64,000 nucleotides of DNA from Tridacna crocea (GCA_943736015.1 OX031073.1:23463210-23527209); one strand, 5' to 3'. Numbered from the stretch's first letter, positions 1-11,616 are shown. Numbers and translations: made by a program. The notes: generated by a model from the sequence alone, not told the origin.

Positions 1-210
1 ATTGTACTGTAGTCCAAATTGAAAGCATTATGGCGCAAAAATTGAAAATTGTTTTAGGAAGGGTAGAAAAGATTGTGGAAAAAGGAGAAAAGGAGAAAAT
101 GCTGGTTTTGGGGGCCAACTTTTGCTGGTTACCAGCATTTTCCCCTTTTCCTGCGATGTCTACAATGTTTCAGGGTCGTTAAAAGTCGGGATTGTGTGGA
201 AAAGAGTTAA
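1..210 (-). mobile_element. HP225-A copy, cut by window start
   Basis: The right part is intact to GTCGGGATTGTGTGG and TTAA; the outer arm is missing beyond the window edge. The hairpin carries extra bases at its centre. Confidence 0.75.
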
Positions 211-381
211 CCCTTTCCCAAACAAGCCCGGATTTTTACATGTCTGCAGTAAAAGTCTTTTCTCACAGTGTTTTCTACCTTGTTTGAGAACTCTCTGGCA
301 TTTTCTCCAAGTCTAAAATTGTCGTCTGCATACTCTTTCGGTTTGGAAGAGTCCAAAATTCATTGTTTGGGAAAGGGTTAA
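207..381 (+). mobile_element. HP225-C copy without hairpin
   Basis: Starts TTAACCCTTTCCCAAACAAG and ends GTTTGGGAAAGGGTTAA. The left half of the central palindrome has been lost. It shares its first TTAA with the preceding copy. Confidence 0.75.
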
Positions 382-563
382 CTGGTCAATTGACCTGGTT
401 TCATTTCTAAAGTTGATACTATGTTTTTAGCCACTTCAAAGCTACCTGTATATTGAATTTTGTTCCTTTTGTACCAACTCAAAATGTATGGTTTCATTCA
501 ACCCTTTGCTGGCACAGTCTTGCATGGTCATTTCAATGAAACAGTTCAAATGAGTTCCCACCA

Positions 564-793
564 CTAAGATTTTACTGCAAAGCAGAATTTTAGACCTATC
601 CAAATTGAAAGTATTTGTAGATGATAATTTCATAGTGCCTCAAATGATGCAATATTTCTTTGATAGAGTTGAAAACTTTGAGGGAAAAGGAGAAAATGCT
701 GGTTGCCAGCATTTTCTCCTTTTCCCACAAAATTTTCAAAGGCTTTTTTTCTCGGGGGGCGTAATAAGTTGTCATTGTGTGGTAAAGGGTTAA
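564..793 (-). mobile_element. HP225-A4 copy
   Basis: The hairpin core is present (GCTGGTTGCCAGC). The arm TTTGATAGAGTTGAAAAC marks A4. The right end is GGTAAAGGGTTAA; the left end is eroded. Confidence 0.8.
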
Positions 794-840
794 TAAAGAA
801 CTGATGTTACTTTGGGTTTGATTACAGCCACATGCCCGGG

Positions 841-1075
841 GTCCTGCATGGCTCGGTGGTAAAGTGTGTGACTTGTAACCAGGAGACCTGGGGTTTAAGC
901 CTCACAAAAAGACTAAGTCTTGTTTTTTTTGTGGGAGTGTCCTTGGGCAAGACACTTAAGCGCCCTAGCCTGGTAGTAATGGTGTAGCCCAGGACATGAA
1001 TAAACAAGCTGTGGCCATGATCTGACCACAATAATGTTGAAAGTAGTGTCAAACACCATTCAATGAAATCAACCA
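841..1075 (+). mobile_element. tRNA-derived SINE, type 1
   Basis: The head has an A-box-like TGGCTCGGTGG and a B-box-like GGGTTTAAGCC, followed by a body with GGGCAAGACACTTAAGCGCC. A related copy is at 45939-46085. The 3' end is unclear. Confidence 0.6.
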
Positions 1076-1427
1076 CCACATCTCCACCTCTCATTTCACT
1101 ATTTTCTTTTGTACTTTTGGACTCTAATTGTAACACAGTGTTCTCCCACATTCTGACCTGAGGGATCTTGTGCCTTTGCATTTTCATCTTTTTACTGCAA
1201 CAGTTTTTTTGGGGTCAAAGTTGGCTGCACATTGATTCTCTTTCTGACATATACTTCTATTTTTGATATCTTTCTTCATTCTTATTGTTTTCTTCCATTC
1301 TTGTTTTCCTTCATCCTTATTATTTTCTTTGTATATTGTTGTTATATCTTGGTGGAAAAACAATAAACCAATAATGACCTTTACCTCTCTTAGAATGAAA
1401 GTTTTATTATATCCCTGGAAAAGGAAT

Positions 1428-1945
1428 GTTTTCAGGGGTATACTGGAATCAGCCAGTCCGTCCATGTGTCCGCCCGTCTGTGTGTCCGTCTGTGTACAAA
1501 ATACTAGTAATTTTGTGTCGCGAACTCCTCCTTTAGTTTTCCTTCAATTGTATTGAAACTTTGCACATAGACTGATCATGTATTGAAGATTTGTAAGACA
1601 CAATTTTCAAGTGTCAACTCTTCCTGGTTGAGGAATTATCTCCCCTTGGACTTGACACTTTTTTCTGTCAAAATGCTGGCGGGGGCATTAACCCTTTACC
1701 AAACAAAAAAATTTTAGACTGGTCCAAATCGAAAGCAATTGCAGATGACAAAATAACCACAACTAAAAAATTGAAATTTGTTACCAGCAGAGTAGAAAAC
1801 ATTGTGGGAAAAGGAGAAAATGCTGGTTACCAGCATTTTCTCCTTTTCCCACAATGTTTTCAAAAGGCTTCATTCTCAGGGTCGTTAAAAGTCGGGATTG
1901 TGTGGTAAAGAGTTAAGTCACATTCAATGGCAGCTCTAGTTTAGT
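1428..1945. mobile_element. Interspersed element split by an HP225 insertion
   Basis: Starts around TTCAGGGGTATACTGGAATC and resumes after the HP225 copy with TCACATTCAATGGCAGCTC. A second copy (55064-55185) carries the same joint unbroken around one TTAA at 55155-55158. Family not identified. Confidence 0.65.
1688..1916 (-). mobile_element. HP225-A3 full copy, 229 bp
   Basis: TTAA at both ends and an intact hairpin with T at its centre. It is inserted in the 1428-1945 element, whose unoccupied copy is at 55155. Confidence 0.95.
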
Positions 1946-1993
1946 CTGTTTTCGATGAATATATGATTACGGTTATTTCTTGTCTACTTTCAG

Positions 1994-2032
1994 GTTGTAA
2001 CATCATGTGTTCCACAGATCAATCATGAACTG
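1994..2032 (+). CDS. tns: Tensin candidate microexon (13 codons)
   Basis: A 39-bp phase-0 exon reading VVTSCVPQINHEL, between a pyrimidine-rich acceptor (tctactttcag) and a strong donor (gtaagttt). It is in phase with the next exon about 23 kb downstream, but its sequence is not recognisable as a tensin domain. It could be an alternative or N-terminal exon. RNA evidence would be needed for certainty; the call rests on splice sites and phase. Confidence 0.5.
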
Positions 2033-2066
2033 GTAAGTTTAAAATCTTCCTTTTGTTACATATTCT

Positions 2067-2235
2067 TCAACTCTTTCCGTCACATTCCCGAATTTTAAAG
2101 ACCCTGAGAAAGAAAACTTTTGAAAACATTGTGGGAAAATGCTGGTTACCAGCATTTTCTCCCTTTTCCCACAATGTTTTCAAAAGGCTTCTACCTCAAG
2201 GGCGTTAAAGTCAGGATTGTATGGTAAAGAGTTAA
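2067..2235. mobile_element. HP225-A copy with two left arms (L/L)
   Basis: Both outer arms are of the ACAATCCC type, so the unit is almost a complete inverted repeat with a shortened stem. The 3' end is AAAGAGTTAA. Confidence 0.7.
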
Positions 2236-2257
2236 GTGAATGTATTTTATGATGCAG

Positions 2258-2389
2258 CTTTTCCCACAACGTTTTCTACCCTTTCCAATTCAAAATTCAA
2301 TTTCTGATTCACATTTTATTTTGTCGTCTGCAAGTGCTTTCAATTTGGACAGGACTTGTCCAATATTTTGTCGTTTGGTAAAGAATTGA
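2258..2389 (+). mobile_element. HP225-A2 right half
   Basis: Starts in the right side of the stem (TTTTCCCACAACG) and runs to GTCGTTTGGTAAAGAATTGA; the left arm is absent. Confidence 0.65.
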
Positions 2390-2500
2390 CCCTGATCCTG
2401 CTAAGTTAGTGAAATTAAATTTATTAGCTGGTAATAAAAACCTTAATTTTGCTTTTTTCGAAGGTATTTTTTGCGGAAAAGATATCGCCTTACTCGACCA

Positions 2501-2592
2501 TGTAGATCAATCTCGGACTGCACTTTCTGTGCAGTTTGATCTTGATCTGCAAAAGGTCACTCATGGGTAATGTTTAGTTGTCTAAGGGTTAA
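2501..2592. mobile_element. GATCAGACTGCA palindrome element
   Basis: Degenerate inverted pair TAGATCAATCTCGGACTGCA / TGCAGTTTGATCTTGATCT, then AAAAGGTCACT and CTAAGGGTTAA. Confidence 0.55.
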
Positions 2593-2797
2593 TGTGTTAA
2601 TGTACTCCACCCATTCAGACCATGTGATGTGTGGGAGTCTTGGTCATTGTAAACGCCTCTTTAGTAAGCATCTGTTTGAAATAGATTAGTTCCTGTTTAA
2701 CTCATTACCTCCTGCAGACTTCTTTTTCGTTGTGCAGCAGACCACATGTGATCCATGGGCTGCTAAATCATGATTCATTTACCTTTTGCGCACAGTT

Positions 2798-2840
2798 TAG
2801 ATCCAAGATCAGACTGCATAGAACATGCATAATTTAGATC
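2798..2840. mobile_element. GATCAGACTGCA palindrome element (core)
   Basis: TAGATCCAAGATCAGACTGC faces a decayed right arm ending TTAGATCT. Confidence 0.45.
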
Positions 2841-2968
2841 TTTATAATCGACTAAAAAATGTCACACTCTGTAGATTAATCTATTGAGTGTAAACGAACA
2901 AAACTGATCCTTTCAGTATTTGAGAAAAAGCTAAGCTATTGCTTTCTCAAGGTCATCTGTTTTGTTAC

Positions 2969-3022
2969 AATATGTTATGAAATAGTGGACCTTGAATATG
3001 TTATAAAATAGTGGACCTTGAA
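2969..3022. repeat. Two-copy 27-bp tandem repeat
   Basis: The unit with AATAGTGGACCTTGAA is repeated twice, directly before another palindrome element. Confidence 0.6.
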
Positions 3023-3073
3023 GATCAAAGATCAGGCTGCAGATTTTGTGCAGTTAAATCACAATCTATACTG
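3021..3073. mobile_element. GATCAGACTGCA palindrome element (decayed)
   Basis: AAGATCAAAGATCAGGCTGC followed by a weak complement to ATCACAATCTA. Confidence 0.4.
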
Positions 3074-3140
3074 TAAGCTTAAACTTAAACTTGTTGGCAA
3101 GAGCAACTACTCTGAAGTTCAACTAGGTTGAATATTAATT

Positions 3141-3335
3141 TTATGCTTTACCAAATGACAGTAATTAAGACTTGTCCAAATTGAAAGCATTTGCAGATTG
3201 CCAAACTCATGTAACTCCAAAATTGAAAACTGTTTTGGAAAGGATAGAAATCTGGTTACCAGCATTTCCTCCTTTCCTACAATGATTTTTGTTGCCATGG
3301 ATGTTAAAACTCGGGATTAAATGGTAAATAGTTAA
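3141..3335 (-). mobile_element. HP225-A2 copy with shortened stem
   Basis: The right arm comes first (ACTTGTCCAAATTGAAAGC). The left side of the stem is largely missing. Ends GTAAATAGTTAA. Confidence 0.7.
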
Positions 3336-3487
3336 ATATGTGTAACATACAGTATATCACCTAATTAGTGCTCACTCCCTAAAAGTAGCTCCCTCAACAA
3401 TATTTCTTACCCCAGACAACCCACACCATACCATAACTGACAGTCGACCACTAGAGTGACAAACTTCCAAATGCAAGATAACTTCAC

Positions 3488-3716
3488 TTAACACTGTACC
3501 AAACAACAGTATTTTAGGCTTGTCCAAATGGAAGGATTTTGCAGATGACAAAATAAAAGTGACTGAAAATTTGAAATTTGTGTTGTGAAGAGTTGAAAAC
3601 ATTGTGGGAAAAGGAGAAAATGCTGGTTACCAGCATTTTCTCCTTTTCCCATAATGTTTTCTAAAGGCTTCTTTCTCAAGGTTGTCAAAAGTAGGGATTG
3701 TGTGGTAATGGGTTAA
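3488..3716 (-). mobile_element. HP225-A1 full copy, 229 bp
   Basis: TTAA on both sides; the right-arm marker is AAAGTGACTGAAAATTTGAA and the end is AAAAGTAGGGATTGTGTGG. Confidence 0.93.
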
Positions 3717-6700
3717 AGACACACTGATGAAATTATTGATGACATATCTTATAAATAAACATATAAATCGATGTTCTTAAAGCCTGACTATCCAAATATA
3801 CATACAAATCCAATACCATTATAAATTCCTGGCAACAGAGAATTAATGTCATCTGTCTTAAAAAAAAAAAAATCAAAGTACTGATAGTACTGAAGGCCAG
3901 GAAATTGAGGATACAAAAGAACACAAGAGGTCAATTTTAATTAATACAAACAGGTAGACGGACAGAGATACAAGCGGATTCCACTAAGCCCCTGGAATTC
4001 TTGGTTTTAACTGATACTAGAAAGCACCAGCCAGAAACTAATTAAGCCAGAGCTAGGCATGTGCTCACAGTTATGGAGTGCTTGATAATGGCTTAGAATA
4101 CTTAGTGATTTGTCGTGCTTGTAAACAATCCCAAGTCAAAATTGAACTATTCAATCGGTGCAATACCAACTTTGATTATCTAAATTTTCTGAGACATGTG
4201 ATGTCTTGTAGTCCTGAATGACGTTATTTTTTACATTTATGACGCAAGAACATATTTATTTTTATTGATTTCAATGAAAATACATGTAAGATAGATATCA
4301 ATGTAAAATGTAATGAATAATAAAGATTGGAGTGATATGGCAGTTAGTCATGTTGTCTCTACCTTCCACAAGTCGAAGACATTTCGAACTGGTCATATTT
4401 GAAGGAAGTTGTAGATGAAAATCCTAAGTAGTTCTTCGTGTATATTGAAAAGTAAGATTTTGGGGAAATTGGGAGGAATTGATTGTTACAAGCAAATTCT
4501 CTTTTAGCCAAAATATTTTCTCAATAAAATACTGTGAAAAGGTTGGATTGTTTTGGGAAAAAGATTAGGCTCGGTTTACCTATTTTACTTGCCTATTTTA
4601 CGGACAAGTCACAGTGACTTGAGCTTCGATACTTATATCTACATAATATAAAAAGACGTTAATCCTAATTCATAATCGTTGTCCAAGGACAACTTGTGTC
4701 AAGCCCGCGAACACTTGACTCTCAAGCTTGACCTAGACCCTGGACCTGAATAAATGTTTCAAAGGGAACTTCTGCTCATGATGGAGAACAATGCATTATG
4801 CTAATTTATAACGGAATCTATCCAAAATAGAAGGAGTTATGGTTCGGGACGAAAAATTGGCCTTCAATGTGGCCTTGATCTTCAACCTACTTCAACAGAT
4901 ATTTCAAATGGCACATTTATTCGTGACGGGGAGGTCAATTGTGCAAATTATTTTGAAATCCATTCACAATTGTAGAAATTATGAACCGGAAATATTCGGA
5001 TGCACACAAGCCCTAGTGAACACTAGAAATATGTGTGTCAGAGACACTGATGCCCCTGCTAAATGGTATTGGTCACGGGTATGTCATATGACACTTGTAG
5101 AGAGAAAGATAAAAAATACATTAAATGACAAGCGAACGACTACAGAAAAAAAAAATATAAGCATTTATTTGGTTTCAAATCAAAGTCAATCAAAGACATT
5201 TTTAAAAACCACACAGGTGTAATCTATTTGTGACAGGTGTAAAAGGTGTGAAATACATCCTATCAATGTGAAATAGGCTGTCTATACCGATGTACATACA
5301 AAAAAAAAAAACTTTCAAAAATATTTTTATAGACAACTTGATTAACGATTGATGAAATTTGACGTTGGGGTCGATTATTCTAAAATTTTATTTGGGGACG
5401 ATTTCACCAAAGAAATCGTCTCCAGGTGACGATTTCTCCAGAGTGATAAACATAACATGGGCCAAGCAGTTTGGGGATTATTTCTCCAGGGGCCGATTTC
5501 TCCAGCATTCCGCTGAAGTACCCTAGATTTAGTCGATATACATATGAAAAAGTGATAAGCATAACATGGGCCAATATTCTTATTATGTAGTTTGCTTTAT
5601 TAACAATCGCATTTTAGCGGAGACGCGTTTTGTGACACATATGCTCAAATGTCAACACAACGTTATAGACAAATTCCGAGCAGAGTTGTCGTTCGTTACT
5701 CTCACAATACATGAATGTGAATGATCCGGAGTGCAAGAGAGAGCATTATAGATATTAACCGTATATAGCGCGTAGGAATACACAACTGTTGGATATAGCT
5801 AAGTTTATTAGTTTACGCCTTTATTAGGTCAGTGTTAATGACAAAAACGGGATAAAAATTACATAATCATCAGTTATGAAAGGGTTGTAATACCCTTGCA
5901 ATTCTATGGCATTTTGCAGATGAAAGCTTTGAGGATAGGAAAGCATTTACACCGTGTGATAAGCAATCTCTGTAATATACTTGGGAAACTAGTTGTTTTG
6001 GCGGACTCAGCGATATAGAGTGGACACACCGTCCAACATTTTTGTCTGAATAGGCAACTTACGATCCCTATAGGCAAGAGAATCCCTTGAGGGATTCCCT
6101 GGCCTAATAAAGTCAAGTATCCAAACTAATGTTCCATATAAGTTGTGAATGTCATTTCTTGTCCAAATGAATCATGATTGGCAGTAGAATTGATACATTG
6201 TAGTACAGCAGGTTGATGCATTAGTACAGCAGGTCTTTCAAATGGCGACCATTTTGCAGATGGCACTAGTTAAAATCTGGAGACTAAATACTGTATTAAC
6301 TCTACATGATGGCCCTGAAATTTCAGGAAATTTGCTATGAAATAAGAAAGCCATCATAATAGTGTTTTGTATCATGCCCCAGTGTGTTAATTAGGTAGAG
6401 ATATGGTATGTCAAATGTCAATCTATTTTAGTTTATTGCAATTGTATTTTCTGTCAACAAAGTTTCAGAGTTGGCCATAACACTAAATGAAAGATAATAT
6501 TCAACTAGCATTATCTGTTTGGATCATACAAGCATATCATATGCTAGATTATCTCCAGGTCAACAGATGTGTACCTGTTGTATTTTGCATTTCTACCGAA
6601 AAGATTATCATCATGTTACATTGTAGTGGTATGTGCTTGCAGAATGTTATCTAAGAAGTTGGCAAAGTTTTTTTTTAGAAGATCCTGTTTTGTAACCATC

Positions 6701-6850
6701 TGCACTATTTTCACCTTGATCTATTCGGCAATAAATACCAGATAAGAAGGAGTAGACTTACAAATTTCAAATGCATTAGTAGCTGATAAACTGGCTAAAT
6801 GTTTATGCAACTTGCCTTAGATTGCATGGAAAACATCGTTGGAAAGGCAG
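3717..6850. other. 3.1-kb intronic stretch free of HP225
   Basis: AT-rich with no supported gene. A heavily decayed HP225 remnant may lie at 4380-4565. A short direct repeat (GTGATAA.CATAACATGGGCC) occurs near 5437 and 5551 with GACGATTTC.CCAG motifs around it. A 127-codon open frame at 4839-5222 has no recognisable features. Confidence 0.5.
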
Positions 6851-7081
6851 TCAACCCTTTTACCAAACAATCTCTGGTTTTTATAACTCTTGAGATAGAA
6901 GCCTTTGGAAAACATTGTGGGAAAAGGAGAAAATACTGGTAAACAGCATTTTCTCCCTTTTTCCACAATGTTTTCTACCTTGCTGGAAACAAATTTCAAT
7001 GTTTGAGTAACGTTTATTTTGTCGTCTGCAAGTGCTTCCAATATTGACCACTCTAAAATTTTGTTGTTTGGTAAAGATTGA
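6851..7081 (+). mobile_element. HP225-A3 copy
   Basis: The left arm has AACAATCTCTGGTTTTTATA and the right arm GCTGGAAACAAATTTCAATG. The terminal TTAAs have decayed to TCAA and TTGA. Confidence 0.85.
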
Positions 7082-7450
7082 ATGTTGGTGGTTTCCAGCA
7101 GTGGTACCATTATGCCATCCTCGGATACCCCGGGGTCTCCCTATTTGCTACGCTACATCGACCCCTGGGACAACTGACTAATAAAACTTTGAATCAGCCG
7201 CCGAAAATCGATACGAAACGTCATAGCGTACAGTCCACTCGCCCATCACAAAATGATGATGGAACCAATGAAAAGCCAGCATTCGGCCAGCGGTAAAGCG
7301 AGGGAAATTCAATTAATTGTCCCAGGGGTCGATGTAGTGTAGCAAATAGGGAGACCCCGGGGTATCCGAGGATGCCATTATGCTTGTTGCTTGCATTTTC
7401 TGCTCTTTCTACAATGTTTTCAAAAGCTTTTTTCTGTGGAATAATTAAAT
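7082..7450 (-). mobile_element. Decayed HP225-A3 copy interrupted by a 259-bp MITE
   Basis: GTTTCCAGCAGTGG before the insertion and GCATTTTCTGCTC...ACAATGTTTTCAAAAGC after it match consecutive parts of A3. Its left side of the stem is missing. Confidence 0.55.
7107..7383. mobile_element. 259-bp MITE with 58-bp inverted repeats and 9-bp target duplication
   Basis: The element body is 7116-7374. The left terminus CATCCTCGGATACCCCGGGG is matched in inverse at the right end for about 58 bp with one mismatch. CCATTATGC flanks both sides (7107-7115, 7375-7383). Long inverted repeats with a 9-bp duplication fit a Mutator-type (MULE) mobiliser. There is no coding capacity. Confidence 0.88.
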
Positions 7451-7672
7451 TTTTTGCTTAATGGTTTAGTTCAAGAGTGCCATGAACCCAGAAAAGGGCA
7501 TAATGTGAAGTACCTAATGTCTTACCTGTATGTTCATCTTCACGAGCCATGCGGTTAGGATCACTACATGGATCTTACCTTGGCAGATCTTACCTTGGCA
7601 GATCGAGCCAGATTTCGAGATTCCTGCGATATGCCCCCATTGGATGCTGGTTAATATCTCCCTTCATTTCAC

Positions 7673-7898
7673 TTAAACTCATTACCGCATGACAAAATGT
7701 AGGCTTGCCCAAATTGAAAGTATTTGCAGACGACAAAATAAAAGTGACTGAAATTTTGAAATTTGCTTTGCAAAGGGTAGAAAACATTGTGGGAAAAGGA
7801 GAAAATGCTGGATACCAGTATTTTCTCCTTTTCCTACAATGTTTTCTAAAGGCTTCTTTCTCAGGGTCCAAAGTAGGGATTGTGTGGTTATCGGTTAA
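7673..7898 (-). mobile_element. HP225-A1 full copy
   Basis: TTAA to TTAA; stem tip altered to GCTGGATACCAG. It is 3 bp short of the standard length. Confidence 0.92.
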
Positions 7899-8138
7899 CA
7901 GAAAGATTAACAGTTGACATGTGAAGCAAGTACATTTCTAAGGACACCATTCCTACGTGGTACGAGGGGGGGGGGTAACAAGCCAGCATTTGTCACATGA
8001 ATCATACAGTGTGTTACCAAAATGAAACGGACATTTATGTGGAAAGGAGCCGGTCAAGTCCATAACCAACTAATTATTTATCACCTTTCCCTGATGATAA
8101 AACAATTAGGAGGGCAGCCATTCCCCTGTGTCGTGTTT

Positions 8139-8640
8139 ATGAATTCTTCATGAACATTTCATGAAAACAACATGAAGTGTTCATGAGTTGAATTCATGAA
8201 TACTTCATGAATAAGAAGTGAACAGAAAATGAGACAAATTCATGAAAAAATCGTGAAATGATGGTTCATGAATTGTTCATGAAGGATAAAATGCATAAAA
8301 CATTCATAATTCAAGAACACATACAAGTTCTTAAAAAAATCATGAATGAAGCATTGGTTTATCTTCATGAAAAATTCATGAATTTTTTATGAACATACAT
8401 TTTTCATGAAGTTTTCATGCATTTTTTTATTCATAAATTCAATGTCTCATTTTCTGTTCACTTCTTCTTCATGAATTCTTCATGAATTAATATTCTTGAA
8501 ATTTCATGAATATTGTCTAGTAGAGTATTCATGAATACTTCATGAAAACAAGTAGTTTTTAAATTGGTCAAATTCATGAATACTTCATGAATATGAGGCA
8601 AGCTGAAGATGTGCAAAATGCATTAAAATCTCATGAAATG
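8139..8640. repeat. TTCATGAA-rich fold-back block
   Basis: Dozens of TTCATGAA/ATTCATGAATACTTCATGA motifs on both strands. A perfect 24-bp inverted pair lies within (8213-8236 and 8443-8466, GAAGTGAACAGAAAATGAGA and its complement). Confidence 0.7.
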
Positions 8641-8837
8641 TGGATTGATTGAATTGTGTTTTACGCTGTTTTCAACAGTATTTCAGGCATGAAATAGAGA
8701 TTCAAGAACAATTCATACAGTAGAATATTTCCTTTTTTAATTTATGGTGATAGTGACCATTATGGCCTAGCTGACCATGGTCTAACTGAAACTGCTCATT
8801 GATCTAACACAAAAATACAACTAGAGCGGTCACTGAA

Positions 8838-9127
8838 TGTGATTTGAATTTTTTCTTCAGTTTCCTCTTCATGGGACTTATAAGCAGCTCACTTTGTTCT
8901 TCTCCACCTTCTTCATAGGAGTGTTTAAAACTTGGGATTGTTTGGTTACCATCAAATCGGACTGTAAGATTTATCTTCATCTGTATTCTCATTTTTCCTG
9001 AATTTTTTCTTTATTAACTGGATTTTCTCCGTCATCTGTTTTTTCTAAAATCTGTGAATTTTTTCTTCAGTTTCCTCTTCATGGGGCTTATTAGCAGCTC
9101 ATTTGTTCTTCTCTACCTTTTTGTCAT
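8838..9127. repeat. Direct repeat pair of about 80 bp
   Basis: GAATTTTTTCTTCAGTTTCC...CTTCATGG.ACTTAT.AGCAGCTC occurs at 8845-8920 and again at 9055-9127 with a few differences. Confidence 0.7.
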
Positions 9128-9387
9128 GTTTGAGCAGATTCAGTAAGCCTTTAGTATTCCTGGTTCTATGTCACGAATTTGCGACCAAGAGTGGACTCTT
9201 CACAACTGCACTGTAAAAATCAAATTAAAACAGTGATTCGTTTGTTTGAATTTGAAGTCAAGTCTGATATGTACAACTCTTACAATATGTGAGTCAACTT
9301 CATGCAACGTTTGTTGAGGTTGCACCTAGTAAAAATAAGCCCCCCCCCCCTTTGGCTGCCATGGTTTAAAAAAAAATCAGACAATTT

Positions 9388-9594
9388 CTAACCCTTAACC
9401 AAACAATCCCTGAGATAGAAGCCTCTGGAAAACATTGTGGGAAAAGGAGAAAATACTGGTTACCATCATTTTCTCCTTTTCCCAATGTTTTCTACCCTGC
9501 TGGAAACAAGTTTCAGTGTTAGAGTTCCATTTAATTTGTGTGCAAGTGCTTCAATTTGGACATCTAATATTTCCTTGTTTGGTAACTAGTTTAA
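9388..9594 (+). mobile_element. HP225-A3 copy, shortened
   Basis: About 20 bp are missing in the left arm. The stem centre is T, opposite to that expected for this orientation. Ends TTAA, shared with the next copy. Confidence 0.85.
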
Positions 9595-9828
9595 CCCTTT
9601 ACTCCATAGATACTCATTTTTACGCGTTGCTTGTAGGAGTCTTTAGAAAACATTACGGCAGAAGGTGAAATTGCTCGCGAGTCATGACGAGCAATTCCAC
9701 CTTTTGTCGCAATGTTTTCTATGCTATCAAAAGGTGTCATATACACATAAGAAATGGTGTCATCCTTGCTGTTATTTAGGGTCAATTAGAGATACCATAG
9801 AAATACCTTATGGGGTAAAGCCGGTTAA
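9591..9828 (+). mobile_element. HP225-B full copy
   Basis: TTAACCCTTTACTCCATAGA start, a stem built on GGTGAAATTGCTCG, then TTTAGGGTCAATTAGAGATA and GGTTAA. The stem centre has a small insertion. Confidence 0.88.
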
Positions 9829-10859
9829 AAGGGTTCACAACAGTATTTAGTGAACTACAAAATCATTTCAAAATCTGGCGATTGGTTACAGAGAATGATT
9901 TTTAATATTTTACAGGTTCCCTTGTTCTACCCATTGTCCAATCAGCCACTTCAAATTGCCTTTTCAGTTTTTTTATTGATTGTAAGCAATAGATTTACAT
10001 AAGTATCTTAATATAACGGACCTTTTTGCTGCAAATTTTTAATATGGATTGCTTTACCCCTGGATGGGAACCATTAGTGCTATACCCTCTAATATGAAAT
10101 CTTACCCACAGATTTTTAGCCTAGGGGCAAGTGAACATTTGATTTAAAAAATTAGTGGGAATACCGATCTTATGTACACAGACTTCTTAGAATGAAGTGG
10201 AAAGAAAAACTTGCAGCTCTGGCATGCATTCATTTTTATAACTGTTAAATAAACAACAAAAGTTAGAGACTCAATCTTGTTCCAGACATTTGCAGAAATC
10301 TAAATTTAGTCATTTTTTTTGTCTATTTACTTCTTCTCTGATATTTTGTTTATTAAGTGCTTATGCTGTAAAACAAGAAGGTCCAACCTCCATTCTTTCC
10401 GCATCCTCATCTAATCCATTGGTTGTTACATATTTTCATTCCAAATGCGACCACAGTTTTTCGTAATTTTTATACTGATAATGCTTTAAACATGAATTTG
10501 TGTACACCATGTTATTTACTCTTGAAATCCATCATAAAAAATGAAAAGATAGTTTTAAGTGCCCCTGATGATCAGTCGATGTTTGAAAAATTTTGTCAAC
10601 TGTCTATCAAATGTTTCAGGAAAAAAAAAAACTATTAAAATATAGATAAATGATGATTCATGCTTACCATAGTCCTATCTTATCCTCTCCACATGTTCAG
10701 ATGCCTCTAACTCATTCTCCATCAAGACAACATCGACGAAATCTTGTAAATATGCACCTTTCTCTGTTACATAATCTTAATCTGAAATAAATGCATACAA
10801 CTATATCTTGGCTGTGACAACGTAGCCTTTGCTTGTATATTGTATCAAGCTGGTGCATC
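9829..10859. other. Intronic stretch without recognised repeats
   Basis: AT-rich, no splice-bounded coding segment found. A 71-codon frame at 10423-10638 ends in a poly-A run and is not credible. Confidence 0.4.
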
Positions 10860-10995
10860 GGTCGACACAATTGCAGACAAAAAATTAAAACTGTCTCAAA
10901 ATTGGTTTTTACCTTTGGAAGGGTACAAGCATTTTCTTCTTTTTCCGCAATGTATTCATAAGCCTATAATGTCTAGGTTGTTAAATCTGGAAACT
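10860..10995 (-). mobile_element. Decayed HP225-A fragment
   Basis: TTGCAGACAAAAAATTAAAAC, GGAAGGGTACAAGCATTTTC and CCGCAATGTATTC follow the A-family order with most of the stem lost. Confidence 0.4.
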
Positions 10996-11094
10996 GATTA
11001 GTGTAGAAATAAATGAAATGTAATTTTCAGGCAGAAAAAAATGGCAAAAATGTGGCTTCTTTTATCTTATTTTGGTAAAAATATGGACATAGTT

Positions 11095-11140
11095 GATTTA
11101 AGATCAGACTGCACTTACTTTTAGTCTGATCTTTGTTTAC
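11095..11140. mobile_element. GATCAGACTGCA palindrome element
   Basis: AAGATCAGACTGCA and TAGTCTGATCTT in inverted order. Confidence 0.5.
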
Positions 11141-11154
11141 TTTTACAACAAAAA

Positions 11155-11326
11155 TTACTTTACCAAAGGACAAAAATTTTAGACTGGTCCAATATGAAAG
11201 CACTACCAGACGACAAAATAAACGTAACTCAAAAATTGACATTTGTTACCAGCAGGTTAGAAAACATTGTGAGAAAAGGAGAAGATGCTGGGTCGTCAAA
11301 GTCGGGACTGTGTGGTAAAGGTTTAA
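11155..11326 (-). mobile_element. HP225-A3 copy lacking half the hairpin
   Basis: The right arm is complete; the sequence jumps from GAAGATGCTGG to GTCGTCAAAGTCGGGAC, so half the stem and part of the left arm are gone. Confidence 0.75.
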
Positions 11327-11560
11327 TCAAAATATTTACCCCAATAAATGAGACTTGCAAGTTACTGGAATCCAATGTATTAGCAAGTCATTATGATCTG
11401 AGCCAGTCGCTCGCTCGCTCTTCATCCATAAATGTCTGTGACAGGTGTTGAAACAACCCCGTTTGTGTGAAATTTACACTAGCAAGAATGACATGGCAAT
11501 CAAACAACACTTGTATTTCTTACTAGTTTGCTAAGCCTGACTCACTGATCGTTTAAAGCT

Positions 11561-11616
11561 AGTGTAGGTTATGATCAGACTGCACAGAACGTGCAATCTG
11601 ATCTTAGATCTACACT
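11561..11616. mobile_element. GATCAGACTGCA palindrome element
   Basis: GATCAGACTGCACAGAACGT then GCAATCTGATC, with AGTGTAG and CTACACT outside. Confidence 0.65.

Noticed and set aside
841-1075. tRNA-like A and B boxes that might mark a functional tRNA gene.
   Set aside because: No cloverleaf closes and the body continues as a dispersed SINE; the same holds at 24402, 42846 and 58306.
4839-5222. 127-codon plus-strand open frame in an HP225-free interval.
   Set aside because: No recognisable motif, no splice context, and low-complexity composition near the end (KKN run). Chance is sufficient.
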